Below, in pieces: positions 7,835-14,460 of a DNA stretch of 64,000 bases (its first letter is position 1; every line of letters begins with the position of its first letter). A program made the position numbers and the translations under genes. Source of the stretch: Sphingobium sp. Z007 (GTDB lineage: Bacteria > Pseudomonadota > Alphaproteobacteria > Sphingomonadales > Sphingomonadaceae); assembly GCF_900013425.1 (NCBI RefSeq), contig NZ_FBXK01000005.1, positions 1,302,001 to 1,366,000 on the forward strand. The letters run 5' to 3'. Below the pieces are notes generated by a model, which did not search any database, was not told the DNA's origin, and saw only the letters and a list, made by a program, of their open reading frames with translations.

Positions 7835-8556
7835 GGGATGCTGCTCTCCGGTCCGAGGAGGCTGTTAAACGCGCCGGGGTATGGCTCGAAGATTCGCTCA
7901 CCTCCCCTATCAACAGAGTTCATCATGCCGAGGATTACGTTATCTGCTGCATTGAACCCGCCCTTCATGCCGGCGCGAAAATCAGCGCTGGCGGCTGGGG
8001 TAAAAGTAAGAACATTCTCGTAGGCTCGGATAGCATCCCGGATGTCATGAAGCCGCGAAGCGTTAACGGTTGGAGGTTCGCTCCTCATCCCAGCGAGGGC
8101 CGCCTCTGCCTTTATCCGCCGCTTGCGCTCGTCCTGCATCTGATTCCATACACGGATCAGTAGCCCTGAACGCGTGGCCTCTACACGTTCGCCTGCGATG
8201 AAACGCCATAGGTCGCGGGCCGCCTCGGCATCATCTGCCCGCCGCCGTGCCTTGACCATTTCTGGTCGCAAAGCGGCGCTGTCTTCGAGAACGACTTTGC
8301 GTGTCCCTGCATCGGGGAAAGGTCCGGTTTTCCATCCCAATGCAGATAAAAGGGCGTCACGCTCCTCCGCTGCCGCAACCTGTAAGCCATCCTTACCAGT
8401 TGCAGCCACCTCCCCGCCCTTTGCGTTTTCTGCGGGTTGGGCGAGGGCGGTGATAATCCGCTCCCGCTCGTCCTGGCGCACTTCGGCGTAATCATCCATC
8501 ACTTCGTAGGGGAGCGCGCGGATAGCAGCCGCCAGCGCTTCGGGTTCGTGTGTCAT
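7831..8556 (-). CDS. Hypothetical phage protein
   Basis: 241 residues from the ATG at 8556, chosen because GGAGG sits just upstream and the ATG overlaps the previous stop. The protein is rich in charged helices ('RRRADDAEAARDLWRFIAGE', then 'IRVWNQMQDERKRRIKAEAAL') and probably forms coiled coils. The C-terminal part 'FRAGMKGGFNAADNVILGMM' may be a separate small domain. I do not recognise a family. It lies in the leftward early operon between two other small unknowns. Confidence 0.7.
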   Translation of the reverse strand: MTHEPEALAAAIRALPYEVMDDYAEVRQDERERIITALAQPAENAKGGEVAATGKDGLQVAAAEERDALLSALGWKTGPFPDAGTRKVVLEDSAALRPEMVKARRRADDAEAARDLWRFIAGERVEATRSGLLIRVWNQMQDERKRRIKAEAALAGMRSEPPTVNASRLHDIRDAIRAYENVLTFTPAASADFRAGMKGGFNAADNVILGMMNSVDRGGERIFEPYPGAFNSLLGPESSIP

Positions 8557-8951
8557 GCCGCCTCCTTCACAGATACGAGGGCGATCAGCTCGCCGATGGT
8601 CCGTGCCGCCAGCGCGTCGGCGTCCGCGATCGGCTGGCCGCGCAGGATCTCCAGATGATAGGCGATCCATAGGCGGCGGAAGTCGGTCGCGCGCAACACC
8701 GCGTCATCGTCGGCCAGCTTGACCGGGATGTAGAGGTGCGCCGCGATGATGAGGCGCGCAGCGCGTTCCGCATCGACGCTCGGCTCCCACGCCCTGGCGA
8801 TGAACGCCATCGGCTGGCGCTCGCCCGCGCGGTTGCATTCGCGGCACCAGCCGGGCTTCGCGCAGCCGCCAGCCTTCCATGTGCCATCGGCCTGGAGATA
8901 CTCGTGCCGCACGTCGATCCAGTCGCGGCGCACGCGGACGTCATCACGCAT
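8553..8951 (-). CDS. Hypothetical protein with a cysteine-paired motif
   Basis: 132 residues. A possible metal site lies at about 30-40 (GGCAKPGWCRECNRAGER, three cysteines). It is followed by a helical region with 'ERAARLIIAAHLYIPVKLADDDAVLRA', which resembles no enzyme I know. The end overlaps the next gene by ATGA and the start overlaps the previous gene by 8 bp, so it is part of a tightly packed operon. Function unknown. Confidence 0.7.
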   Translation of the reverse strand: MRDDVRVRRDWIDVRHEYLQADGTWKAGGCAKPGWCRECNRAGERQPMAFIARAWEPSVDAERAARLIIAAHLYIPVKLADDDAVLRATDFRRLWIAYHLEILRGQPIADADALAARTIGELIALVSVKEAA

Positions 8952-9183
8952 CGGCTGGCTCCTCGATCGGGAGGGCCATCTGCGCCACCTCCATATAGTG
9001 ACCGGCCATCGCTTCGAGAATGCGCACAGCCTTCTTCATGGAAGCGGCGCGGCGGTGCTTGTCCTGCTTGCGAACCCGCGAGGAGTCGCGCAGCACATGG
9101 CGGCCGGCCTGGCGCAGGGCGTCACGGTCCGCCCAGGCGGGCGCGTCGATGATGGTGGCGATGGTCTGGGCTAGGTCAGGCAT
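8944..9183 (-). CDS. Small hypothetical protein
   Basis: 79 residues from the ATG at 9183, where GGAGG lies 6 nt upstream. A GTG two codons earlier has no proper spacing. The sequence is basic in the middle (RHVLRDSSRVRKQDKHRR) and ends with an acidic tail (LPIEEPADA). It overlaps both neighbours. No recognisable domain. Confidence 0.6.
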   Translation of the reverse strand: MPDLAQTIATIIDAPAWADRDALRQAGRHVLRDSSRVRKQDKHRRAASMKKAVRILEAMAGHYMEVAQMALPIEEPADA

Positions 9184-9550
9184 TTGCACCCTCCCCCCGA
9201 CGGATCGCCAAAGCGATTACCGTTGCCTCGCTCATCGCGGCGTTGGCATATGCCAAATTCACGGACAGGCGCTGTAGCCCCTTCGCAATGGCTGCATTCC
9301 ATTCGGCCGCCCGGTTGTCGGCCACTTGGGCGCAAGCCTCGCGGACCATAGCAGGCTGTGCTTCGGCATAGACCGGGAAGGCTTCGACCTTGCACCAGCT
9401 ATTGGTTTGCCGTTCGGCCGCCGCCGTCGCGGTTTTTTCAGACATAAAGACCTGGCCGCACAAGACGAGATACTCGCCGTATTGGCGTGCCGATCTCGTG
9501 TGCAATGCACGGGCCGCGCGAAGCATCCAGGCGATGGGCCTATCAGTCAC
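9176..9550 (-). CDS. Hypothetical phage protein
   Basis: 124 residues. It is mainly helical and alanine-rich, with several conserved-looking aromatic residues ('IAWMLRAARALH', 'ARQYGEYLVLCGQVF'). It has no signal peptide or transmembrane segment and I recognise no family. The ATG overlaps the stop of the winged-helix gene upstream (ATGA), so the two are probably translated together. Confidence 0.65.
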   Translation of the reverse strand: MTDRPIAWMLRAARALHTRSARQYGEYLVLCGQVFMSEKTATAAAERQTNSWCKVEAFPVYAEAQPAMVREACAQVADNRAAEWNAAIAKGLQRLSVNLAYANAAMSEATVIALAIRRGEGANA

Positions 9551-9834
9551 GCCGCACCCCCGGCCCGAAACGCCCGGCCGGCGTCCGTCACATGGATGAA
9601 GCAGTCGCGCTTGTCCGTGCCCTTGCGCCGTTCCAGCAGGCCATCCCGCTCCATCCGGTTCAGGGCGCGCGTAATGACAGGCTTCTCCACCTTGATCGCG
9701 GCGGCCATGTCCTTCACGCGCAGCGGCTCGACGGCGTCGGCCGCCACGCCGATGATGGCGAGCTGGCGGATCGTGAGGTCCATGTAGGCGGGCGAGGTGA
9801 CGAAGGTCACCGCCTGGTCGATGAGGTTAGACAT
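9547..9834 (-). CDS. MarR-like winged-helix DNA-binding protein
   Basis: 95 residues, almost entirely one winged helix-turn-helix. 'LTIRQLAIIGVAADAVEPLRVKDMAAAI' supplies the first helices, 'VEKPVITRALNRMERDGLLERRKG' the recognition helix and start of the wing, and 'DKRDCFIHVTDAGRAF' the wing and following strand. This is the MarR fold without the long dimerisation helices. It is probably a small phage transcription factor or an excision-control protein, given its place in the early leftward operon. The start overlaps the sulfotransferase-like gene by 8 bp. Confidence 0.8.
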   Translation of the reverse strand: MSNLIDQAVTFVTSPAYMDLTIRQLAIIGVAADAVEPLRVKDMAAAIKVEKPVITRALNRMERDGLLERRKGTDKRDCFIHVTDAGRAFRAGGAA

Positions 9835-10417
9835 GGGCGAGCAGCTCCAATTCGAGCATGTAGGGCAAGCATTTAGCCGGGCGCCGGCGGACGCATCGAG
9901 CCATCGCGCCGACGTCCAGCGGCTGGCCGCGCCAGACCCGCACCCAGTCGGCGATGACGCCTGCCGTATGCTCCGGGTCGTGGATCAGGTTTTCGAACGG
10001 GATGTTGAGATATCGACCATCCCCGATTTTCGTCATGGCCTGCCGCGCGAGAGCCTCGTCCGTGCGGACCGCCTGCTCCATCGCCTTGCGGGCTCTCCGA
10101 TTGTTCGTCATCCCCAGCAGCTTCAGCATGCTCTTGGCCTGCTCGGCTGGATTCCGCGACAGGAAGATGTTGCGATAGTCGAGTCCGATCGGCGGCTGGT
10201 TCAGATGCGGGTCGAGCAGCTTGACGGCCCTGCCCTTGCATGTGGTGTAGAACGCGCGCTGCACATCTACGTCCTTGAGGTCGCGAAGGATCGAAACCTC
10301 GTCCTCGAAATCAGGCCAGATACCGACGCACGGCGCGCCGGCGGCGTCCAGCATCTGCATGACAAGCGACGATCCGCACCGGCCGAGACCCGCGACGATG
10401 ATGGTAGGAGCCTGCAT
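9827..10417 (-). CDS. Sulfotransferase-like P-loop protein
   Basis: 196 residues from the ATG at 10417, which overlaps the stop of the previous gene (TGATG). The N-terminus has a 5'-phosphosulfate-binding-type P-loop, 'IIVAGLGRCGSSLVMQML' (GLGRCGSS at residues 10-17), and a 3'-phosphate motif, 'NIFLSRNPAEQAKS' (SRNP at 87-90). Both are hallmarks of PAPS-dependent sulfotransferases. Later 'DGRYLNIPFENLIHDPE' resembles the 'YEDLV.DPE' segment of the family. It is shorter than most sulfotransferases (about 250-300). The acceptor could be a cell-surface glycan or another small molecule; nothing in the window decides this. Confidence 0.7.
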   Translation of the reverse strand: MQAPTIIVAGLGRCGSSLVMQMLDAAGAPCVGIWPDFEDEVSILRDLKDVDVQRAFYTTCKGRAVKLLDPHLNQPPIGLDYRNIFLSRNPAEQAKSMLKLLGMTNNRRARKAMEQAVRTDEALARQAMTKIGDGRYLNIPFENLIHDPEHTAGVIADWVRVWRGQPLDVGAMARCVRRRPAKCLPYMLELELLAHV

Positions 10418-10752
10418 CAGAACGGCACCTCGTCGCAACGCGAGCACATGCAATCGACCGGGTGCACGCGGGTAAAGTCCTCGCGCTCCACCCTCGCCGC
10501 CTTCACGCGGCTGACCGGTGCCATCACGAACACGTCATGGCCGGGATGCATCCGGGCGACGCGCTCGGCCTCATGCTCGGCGTTGCCCCGCGTATCGTGT
10601 CGCTTCGTGGGCGCGCTGCCACTCGGCCTCCAGACGGTGAAGAACGGCGGCTCCTGCTCAACCGGCGGCGTCACCGTGACCACGGGATCGGACATGAGGC
10701 GGCGCATACGGACGAGGCGCGACAGGGCGATCCCCGCGAAATTGATATTCAT
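10417..10752 (-). CDS. Hypothetical protein with a C-terminal CxC motif
   Basis: 111 residues from the ATG at 10752 with GGAGG 8 nt upstream. The middle is polar and basic, and the C-terminus 'HPVDCMCSRCDEVPF' carries three closely spaced cysteines that could bind metal. Its stop overlaps the sulfotransferase-like ATG (TGATG), so the two are probably coupled. No family recognised. Confidence 0.65.
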   Translation of the reverse strand: MNINFAGIALSRLVRMRRLMSDPVVTVTPPVEQEPPFFTVWRPSGSAPTKRHDTRGNAEHEAERVARMHPGHDVFVMAPVSRVKAARVEREDFTRVHPVDCMCSRCDEVPF

Positions 10753-10895
10753 CGGCCGGACCTCCAGAATTGCCACCAGCGGCGGCGGGGTTGCTCCATC
10801 GGCAGGATCGGTCCGCGCGTGCGCTGCGCCTGCCATTGCGTCTGCGGCGCGGTGGTGAGCGGATCGCGGCCGCGGGTGTTGAACCGGGCGGTCAC
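10749..10895 (-). CDS. 48-residue tryptophan-rich basic protein
   Basis: A short frame starting at a GTG (10895) that overlaps the stop of the upstream gene (GTGA) and ending in a TGA that overlaps the ATG of the next gene (ATGA). Both junctions match the overlap pattern of the whole operon, which is strong evidence for translation. The product is basic, with a Trp/Arg-rich end (RRRWWQFWRSGR) that could bind membrane or nucleic acid. No family recognised. Confidence 0.6.
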   Translation of the reverse strand: MTARFNTRGRDPLTTAPQTQWQAQRTRGPILPMEQPRRRWWQFWRSGR

Positions 10896-11134
10896 GCCGA
10901 CGGCTCGTTGCGGCTGGCTTCCCACGCGGCGAGCGCCTCAAGCGCCTGCTCGCGCGCGCCGGCCGCGCCGATCGACAAGCCGATGCCATCGGCAAGATCG
11001 GTATCAACCGTTGCGGTCAGGAGGCGGCTCAGCGCGCGCACCAGCAGCGTAGAGACGTCGTGCTTGATCGGGCCGGGAGAAACGCGCGCTGCGGCTTCCA
11101 GCATCGGCTGGATCGGGAAGTGCATCAGAGCCAT
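10892..11134 (-). CDS. Small hypothetical protein
   Basis: 80 residues, helical and moderately hydrophobic: 'STLLVRALSRLLTATVDTDL' followed by 'AREQALEALAAWEAS'. No transmembrane segment is strong enough to call. It overlaps its upstream neighbour by 10 bp and its downstream neighbour by GTGA. Function unknown. Confidence 0.6.
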   Translation of the reverse strand: MALMHFPIQPMLEAAARVSPGPIKHDVSTLLVRALSRLLTATVDTDLADGIGLSIGAAGAREQALEALAAWEASRNEPSA

Positions 11135-11562
11135 GACTGCACATCCTTCGCGATGGCGTAGAACAGCAGGCCGATGGCGGCCGCGCCGGACAGGATCATG
11201 ATCGCTTCATGCCACAGCTGCGCCTCCCAAAGCATGGCGACATGGCGCTGGCGATATGCGGGGGCGCCGACGGTCAGCGCGGACGGCTGGTGCACAGGGC
11301 GACCGTGGCGGCGCAGATAGTCCTCGGCCCAGGCCACGACGCCATCGCCCTGCCCCTCCACCATGCCCAGTCCAGCGGACAGCCGCTCCAGCCGGAGCCA
11401 TGCATCATCGAAGCGTTTGAAGGATGCAGGGTCGGACAGGTAGCCGGGCGCATGGGCTTCGCGCAGTGCGTCTTCGAGCCAGTCCAGCTCGGCGGCAGTG
11501 ACCGCATCTTCTATGTCGTTTGCGGCAGCCGGCGATGCGGCGGCGATGGAGAGTGCAGGCAT
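11125..11562 (-). CDS. Hypothetical membrane-anchored protein, first gene of the leftward operon
   Basis: 145 residues with a C-terminal transmembrane segment (about 118-137, 'AIMILSGAAAIGLLFYAIAK') and a cytoplasmic-type helical N-terminus rich in acidic residues. It has an excellent ribosome-binding site (GGGAGG, 4 nt before the ATG). It is the first gene behind the leftward promoter at 11589-11617 and so should be repressed in the lysogen. Function unknown. Confidence 0.7.
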   Translation of the reverse strand: MPALSIAAASPAAANDIEDAVTAAELDWLEDALREAHAPGYLSDPASFKRFDDAWLRLERLSAGLGMVEGQGDGVVAWAEDYLRRHGRPVHQPSALTVGAPAYRQRHVAMLWEAQLWHEAIMILSGAAAIGLLFYAIAKDVQSWL

Positions 11563-11588
11563 ATGACCTCCCGTTGATTACGGGAGCG

Positions 11589-11617
11589 ACATTACGGTTA
11601 TCGTAATCCACGGTCAA
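11589..11617 (-). promoter_or_regulatory. Leftward early promoter (PL-like)
   Basis: On the minus strand TTGACC (11617-11612) and TAATGT (11594-11589) are separated by exactly 17 bp. The operator at 11591-11607 covers the -10 and most of the spacer, so a bound repressor would block RNA polymerase. Transcription would start near 11582 and reach the first gene at 11562. Confidence 0.7.
11591..11607. promoter_or_regulatory. Repressor operator OL1: ATTACG-GTTAT-CGTAAT
   Basis: Perfect 6-bp inverted arms with a 5-bp centre. One of five copies of this 17-bp dyad in the prophage, all within 1.1 kb around the repressor. It overlaps the -10 box of the leftward promoter. Confidence 0.75.
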
Positions 11618-11625
11618 GCGGATAA

Positions 11626-11642
11626 ATTACGTTTTCCGTAAT
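11626..11642. promoter_or_regulatory. Repressor operator OL2: ATTACG-TTTTC-CGTAAT
   Basis: Second leftward copy, 35 bp from the first. The symmetry extends by one more base on each side (A/T). It lies just upstream of the -35 box of the leftward promoter, where it could support cooperative repressor binding. Confidence 0.7.
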
Positions 11643-11655
11643 TATGCTTCGGCGG

Positions 11656-11664
11656 TTATCCACA
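11656..11664 (+). promoter_or_regulatory. Consensus DnaA box (TTATCCACA)
   Basis: A perfect nine-base match to the bacterial DnaA box, in the intergenic region between the leftward promoter and the small gene at 11757. I saw no other perfect copy in the window. The prophage encodes a protein with a DnaA domain IV (16168-16614), so either host DnaA or the phage protein might bind here. Confidence 0.45.
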
Positions 11665-11756
11665 GATTTTCCGACGCCCGTGGTTAACGCCACTTTCATT
11701 CTTGCTCACGAACAATAGAACATATCAAGAACACTAGGCCGAATCGCAGGGCGGGA

Positions 11757-11954
11757 ATGACTAGTCAGACGGTTTACAGGGCGGTTTGCTTTGGGAGGCC
11801 AATTGGCCCGTGGCGTAGCGATATCAGGCTCGCGCGCAGAGATCTTATGGAAGAAGGACTTGGGGATTACAGCGAGTATGGCCGCGCGTTCTACATCATG
11901 GTGCCGGGCGATATTGAAACGGCATGCCGAAGCCAGGTCATGAACGCGGCGTGA
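11757..11954 (+). CDS. Small hypothetical phage protein
   Basis: 65 residues: 'YRAVCFGRPIGPWRSDIRLARRDLMEEGLGDYSEYGRAFYIMVPGDIE' reads like a compact folded domain. It stands alone between the leftward promoter region and the convergent repressor gene, with 3 bp between its stop and the repressor stop. The ribosome-binding site is weak (AGGGCGGGA). It may be expressed in the lysogen. I do not recognise the family. Confidence 0.55.
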   Translation: MTSQTVYRAVCFGRPIGPWRSDIRLARRDLMEEGLGDYSEYGRAFYIMVPGDIETACRSQVMNAA

Positions 11955-11957
11955 TCG

Positions 11958-12581
11958 TCACATGCGCGACGCGCGCCAGATTACGCGGCCTACGACGCGA
12001 AAGCCGCCACCGCTGATCGGGATTTCCTCATGCGCAGGATTACTGGAGCAAGGCACAAGTCGCGCAGGGCTCTCCTCATATTGCTTGAATGTGGTTTCGC
12101 CCTCGCCGTTCTCGATAACGTAATACCGGCCTGGCCATAGATCGACGTCCATGGGGTCGATGATAATGGTTGAACCGTCGGGGACTACGAGATCCATCGA
12201 ATCGCCTTCGACGGTCAAAGCATATGCGCTGGGCGGCATGGATGGATCGGGTGATGGGATAGATCGCCGCGCGGTATTCATCGCCTCAAGCCAATTGCCT
12301 CCCGGCACTTTGCCCAGCAGCGGGATCGGCCTGGCGGCTGGAACAGCTTCATCAAAAAGCCCCAGCCAGGATGCCAATGTAGGCATCTCGTGCGGCTGGA
12401 CACGTCGATCGCCCTTCAGGATTTCCGTTATGCGCGCCGGTGCCAGGCTGAGGTGATCCGCCAACGCTTTTTGCGTGAACTTCTTGTCCGCAACCTGGCG
12501 GCGCAACTCGGCAACAATGTCATCATGATTCGGCACAGGGTCACATTGCGAAAATCGTAATGGGCGGTCGATGACGGACAT
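11958..12581 (-). CDS. CI-like phage repressor with S24 (LexA-type) peptidase domain
   Basis: 207 residues. The N-terminal helix-turn-helix is visible at about 34-60 ('KFTQKALADHLSLAPARITEILKGDRR'). The C-terminal S24 domain has the serine in VEGDSMDLVVPDGS (S128) and the general-base lysine in GETTFKQYEE (K166). Such repressors maintain lysogeny and usually self-cleave when RecA is activated; no clear Ala-Gly cleavage pair is seen in the linker, so inducibility is uncertain. An operator copy (12571-12587) overlaps its own start codon, pointing to autoregulation. It is divergent from the Cro-like gene. Confidence 0.92.
   Translation of the reverse strand: MSVIDRPLRFSQCDPVPNHDDIVAELRRQVADKKFTQKALADHLSLAPARITEILKGDRRVQPHEMPTLASWLGLFDEAVPAARPIPLLGKVPGGNWLEAMNTARRSIPSPDPSMPPSAYALTVEGDSMDLVVPDGSTIIIDPMDVDLWPGRYYVIENGEGETTFKQYEESPARLVPCSSNPAHEEIPISGGGFRVVGRVIWRASRM
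12545..12561. promoter_or_regulatory. Repressor operator OR3: ATTGCG-AAAAT-CGTAAT
   Basis: Third rightward-region copy, with one mismatch in the left arm. It lies inside the first codons of the repressor gene, 26 bp from the next copy. A lower-affinity autoregulatory site is likely. Confidence 0.6.
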
Positions 12582-12587
12582 CGTAAT
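12571..12587. promoter_or_regulatory. Repressor operator OR2: ATGACG-GACAT-CGTAAT
   Basis: One mismatch from the consensus. It spans the repressor start codon (ATG at 12581-12579), so binding should affect repressor expression directly. Confidence 0.6.
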
Positions 12588-12593
12588 CTATCC

Positions 12594-12622
12594 TTGCGAA
12601 AAATTACGGTAATCGTAATATA
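12594..12622 (+). promoter_or_regulatory. Rightward early promoter (PR-like)
   Basis: TTGCGA (12594-12599) and TAATAT (12617-12622) are 17 bp apart. Transcription should start at about 12628-12630, on top of the ATG of the Cro-like gene, so that mRNA may be leaderless. Confidence 0.6.
12604..12620. promoter_or_regulatory. Repressor operator OR1: ATTACG-GTAAT-CGTAAT
   Basis: Perfect consensus arms. It fills the spacer and part of the -10 of the rightward promoter, the same geometry as at the leftward promoter. Confidence 0.75.
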
Positions 12623-12627
12623 GCGGG

Positions 12628-12867
12628 ATGCAGAACGCGGCAGAAATAGTGGAAGCACTTGGTGGGACGGTCGCCGTCGCCAAGGCGCTCGACATCGCTC
12701 CAACCACGGTATCGAGCTGGAAGACTGCCGGCCGGATACCACCATGGCGAATGCCCGTGATTAGAGCATTGGCGGAAAGATGCGCGGTGACCCTTTCGGA
12801 CGAAGGATTTTCTCCAGCCGCTCTGCTGACGCCTAGCGAGGCCGCGGAACCATTTCCAGAGCATTAA
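12628..12867 (+). CDS. Cro-like helix-turn-helix regulator
   Basis: 79 residues. The helix-turn-helix is 'EIVEALGGTVAVAKALDIAPTTVSSWKTAGRIPPWRM' (about 6-42), of the Cro/YdaS type that recognises the same operators as the divergent repressor. The C-terminal 'GFSPAALLTPSEAAEPF' is short and polar. It is the first gene of the rightward early transcript, with no ribosome-binding site and the promoter abutting the ATG. It probably favours lytic growth by shutting off the repressor. Confidence 0.8.
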   Translation: MQNAAEIVEALGGTVAVAKALDIAPTTVSSWKTAGRIPPWRMPVIRALAERCAVTLSDEGFSPAALLTPSEAAEPFPEH

Positions 12868-12922
12868 CCATCATTTGTTCACTTAACGTTCTTTTTCACA
12901 TTTGAGCATCACGGGGCATCTC

Positions 12923-13558
12923 ATGTCTGAAGGCAGCGTAGCAGCGGATCAACTTCGGCTTCTGATCGAGCGCGTCGAGCGGCTGGAGGAAGAGAAGAAG
13001 GGCATCAACGACGACATCAAGGACGTCTATCTGGAGGCGAAGGCCACCGGTTACGACCCGAAGATGATGCGTCAGATCGTGCGGCTTCGGAAGATGGACC
13101 CGAACGACCGGCGCGAGATGCAGGCGATCCTCGAAACCTACATGGCCGCGCTGGGCATGGATGACGGCGCGCATCGCGAACCCGCCATGTTCGCCGATCA
13201 TGACGGCCGGCCGGACCCCAAGACGCCCGCCCCTGCCCCCAGCGCGGACGACGCGGAGCGGTTCACCGCCGCACTCAATCTGGTGGTCGATCACCAAAAC
13301 GCATCCGCCTCCTGGCTCCAGCGCCAGATGCGCATCGGCTATAACCAGGCGGCGCGGCTGGTCGAGCAGCTGGAGAGCCACGGCGTGATCGGGCCGCCCA
13401 ATCATGTCGGCAAGCGTGACGTGTTGGTGCCACCTGGCGGAGCGGCTCATCCGGCGCTGAAAGAGCTGCATGACCTTTGCGCCAAGGATGGCGCGACGAT
13501 GTCCTTGAGCATCGATGGCGGGCCAATGATCCCGATCGTGGAGCGGGCGGTCGGCTGA
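12923..13558 (+). CDS. GapR (DUF2312) domain fused to an FtsK-gamma-like winged helix
   Basis: 211 residues from the ATG at 12923, where homology begins (a TTG at 12902 is possible). Residues 1-80 match GapR: '[35 protein letters not shown]' then '[12 protein letters not shown]', a coiled-coil DNA clamp that binds overtwisted DNA in Caulobacter. After a Pro-rich linker (about 95-110), residues 113-170 read as the FtsK gamma domain: '[44 protein letters not shown]'. In FtsK this domain reads KOPS sequences. The C-terminal 40 residues are unassigned. The fusion suggests a topology-sensing, sequence-directed DNA-binding protein made early. Its stop overlaps the methylase start (TGATG). Confidence 0.8.
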   Translation: MSEGSVAADQLRLLIERVERLEEEKKGINDDIKDVYLEAKATGYDPKMMRQIVRLRKMDPNDRREMQAILETYMAALGMDDGAHREPAMFADHDGRPDPKTPAPAPSADDAERFTAALNLVVDHQNASASWLQRQMRIGYNQAARLVEQLESHGVIGPPNHVGKRDVLVPPGGAAHPALKELHDLCAKDGATMSLSIDGGPMIPIVERAVG

Positions 13559-14262
13559 TGCTCGACACTGTCACCCCCACTGTCGTTACAATGGCGCGCG
13601 CCACCCTGTATCTGGGTGACGCCTACCTGCTGTTGGCCCGCCTCGGCTGGGTCGACGCGATCGTCACCGATCCGCCCTACGAATTCAGGGCGGAGGGCGG
13701 AGGGCATTATCGCGCTGAGCGGCAAGGCATGGATCAGATCCTCGACGAAGGCCTGGCGGACGGGTTTGATTTGTCGATCATTAATCCCCTGCTGTGCGGC
13801 GGTGTCGTCGTGTTCTGCCACAACGACCAGCTGCCCCAGGTGCTGCCCTATCTGGACGGCAGTTTCGAGCGGCAGGCGTTGTGCATCTGGCGCAAAAAGA
13901 ACCCCCAGCCGGTGGCGAACAAGCATTATCGGCCGGTAATGGAGATCTACATCCACGCGTGGAACCGGGGCTATCACCCCCGCGGGACGCTGCTGGAACT
14001 CGATCGTGAGATCGTGGCGATGTCACCGCGCGGCGATGCGAAGTTCGGCCATCCCACGGTGAAGCCGGATGCGGTGATGGACAAGATCATCACCAACGTC
14101 GCAGGCGAGATCATCTGTGATCCCTTCATGGGGACAGGATCGACCGGCGTCGCGGCCGTGAAGGCCGGGCGGCGCTTCATCGGGATCGAGCATAATCCCA
14201 AGCATTTTGCGACCGCCGTCGAGCGGTTGCGGCGGGCGCACGAGGATCACGTGCCGCCCTGA
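13558..14262 (+). CDS. DNA methyltransferase (DpnA/beta-type, N6-adenine or N4-cytosine)
   Basis: 234 residues. Catalytic motif IV (TDPPYEF, about 38-43) comes first and the S-adenosylmethionine motif I (DPFMGTGSTGVAAV, about 190) comes last, the order of beta-class methyltransferases. 'GRRFIGIEHNPKHF' completes the cofactor pocket. A DPPY motif favours adenine-N6 activity. There is no restriction partner beside it, so it is probably an orphan phage methylase that protects DNA or marks replication. The ATG overlaps the previous stop (TGATG); an in-frame ATG at 13591 is an alternative start. Confidence 0.88.
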   Translation: MLDTVTPTVVTMARATLYLGDAYLLLARLGWVDAIVTDPPYEFRAEGGGHYRAERQGMDQILDEGLADGFDLSIINPLLCGGVVVFCHNDQLPQVLPYLDGSFERQALCIWRKKNPQPVANKHYRPVMEIYIHAWNRGYHPRGTLLELDREIVAMSPRGDAKFGHPTVKPDAVMDKIITNVAGEIICDPFMGTGSTGVAAVKAGRRFIGIEHNPKHFATAVERLRRAHEDHVPP

Positions 14263-14460
14263 TACCAGCTACCCCTGTCGAATGTACCACCCGGAAGGCC
14301 GCGTCGGCCCGGGCAAGAACAAGGACACGATGTCCCTCCGGGCGGTCCGGCAATTGCCGCCCGGCTGGTCGCAAGACCGATAGGGGCCAAGCGGTTTCGA
14401 CAGGGGGGATTGGACGCCGCAAATCGTGACCACCGACGCACTTTTTCTGAGGAGATCATC

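Noticed and set aside
14282..14383. 33-codon open frame (MYHPEGRVGPGKNKD...)
   Set aside because: Plausible composition but no ribosome-binding site and no overlap with neighbours; too weak to call.
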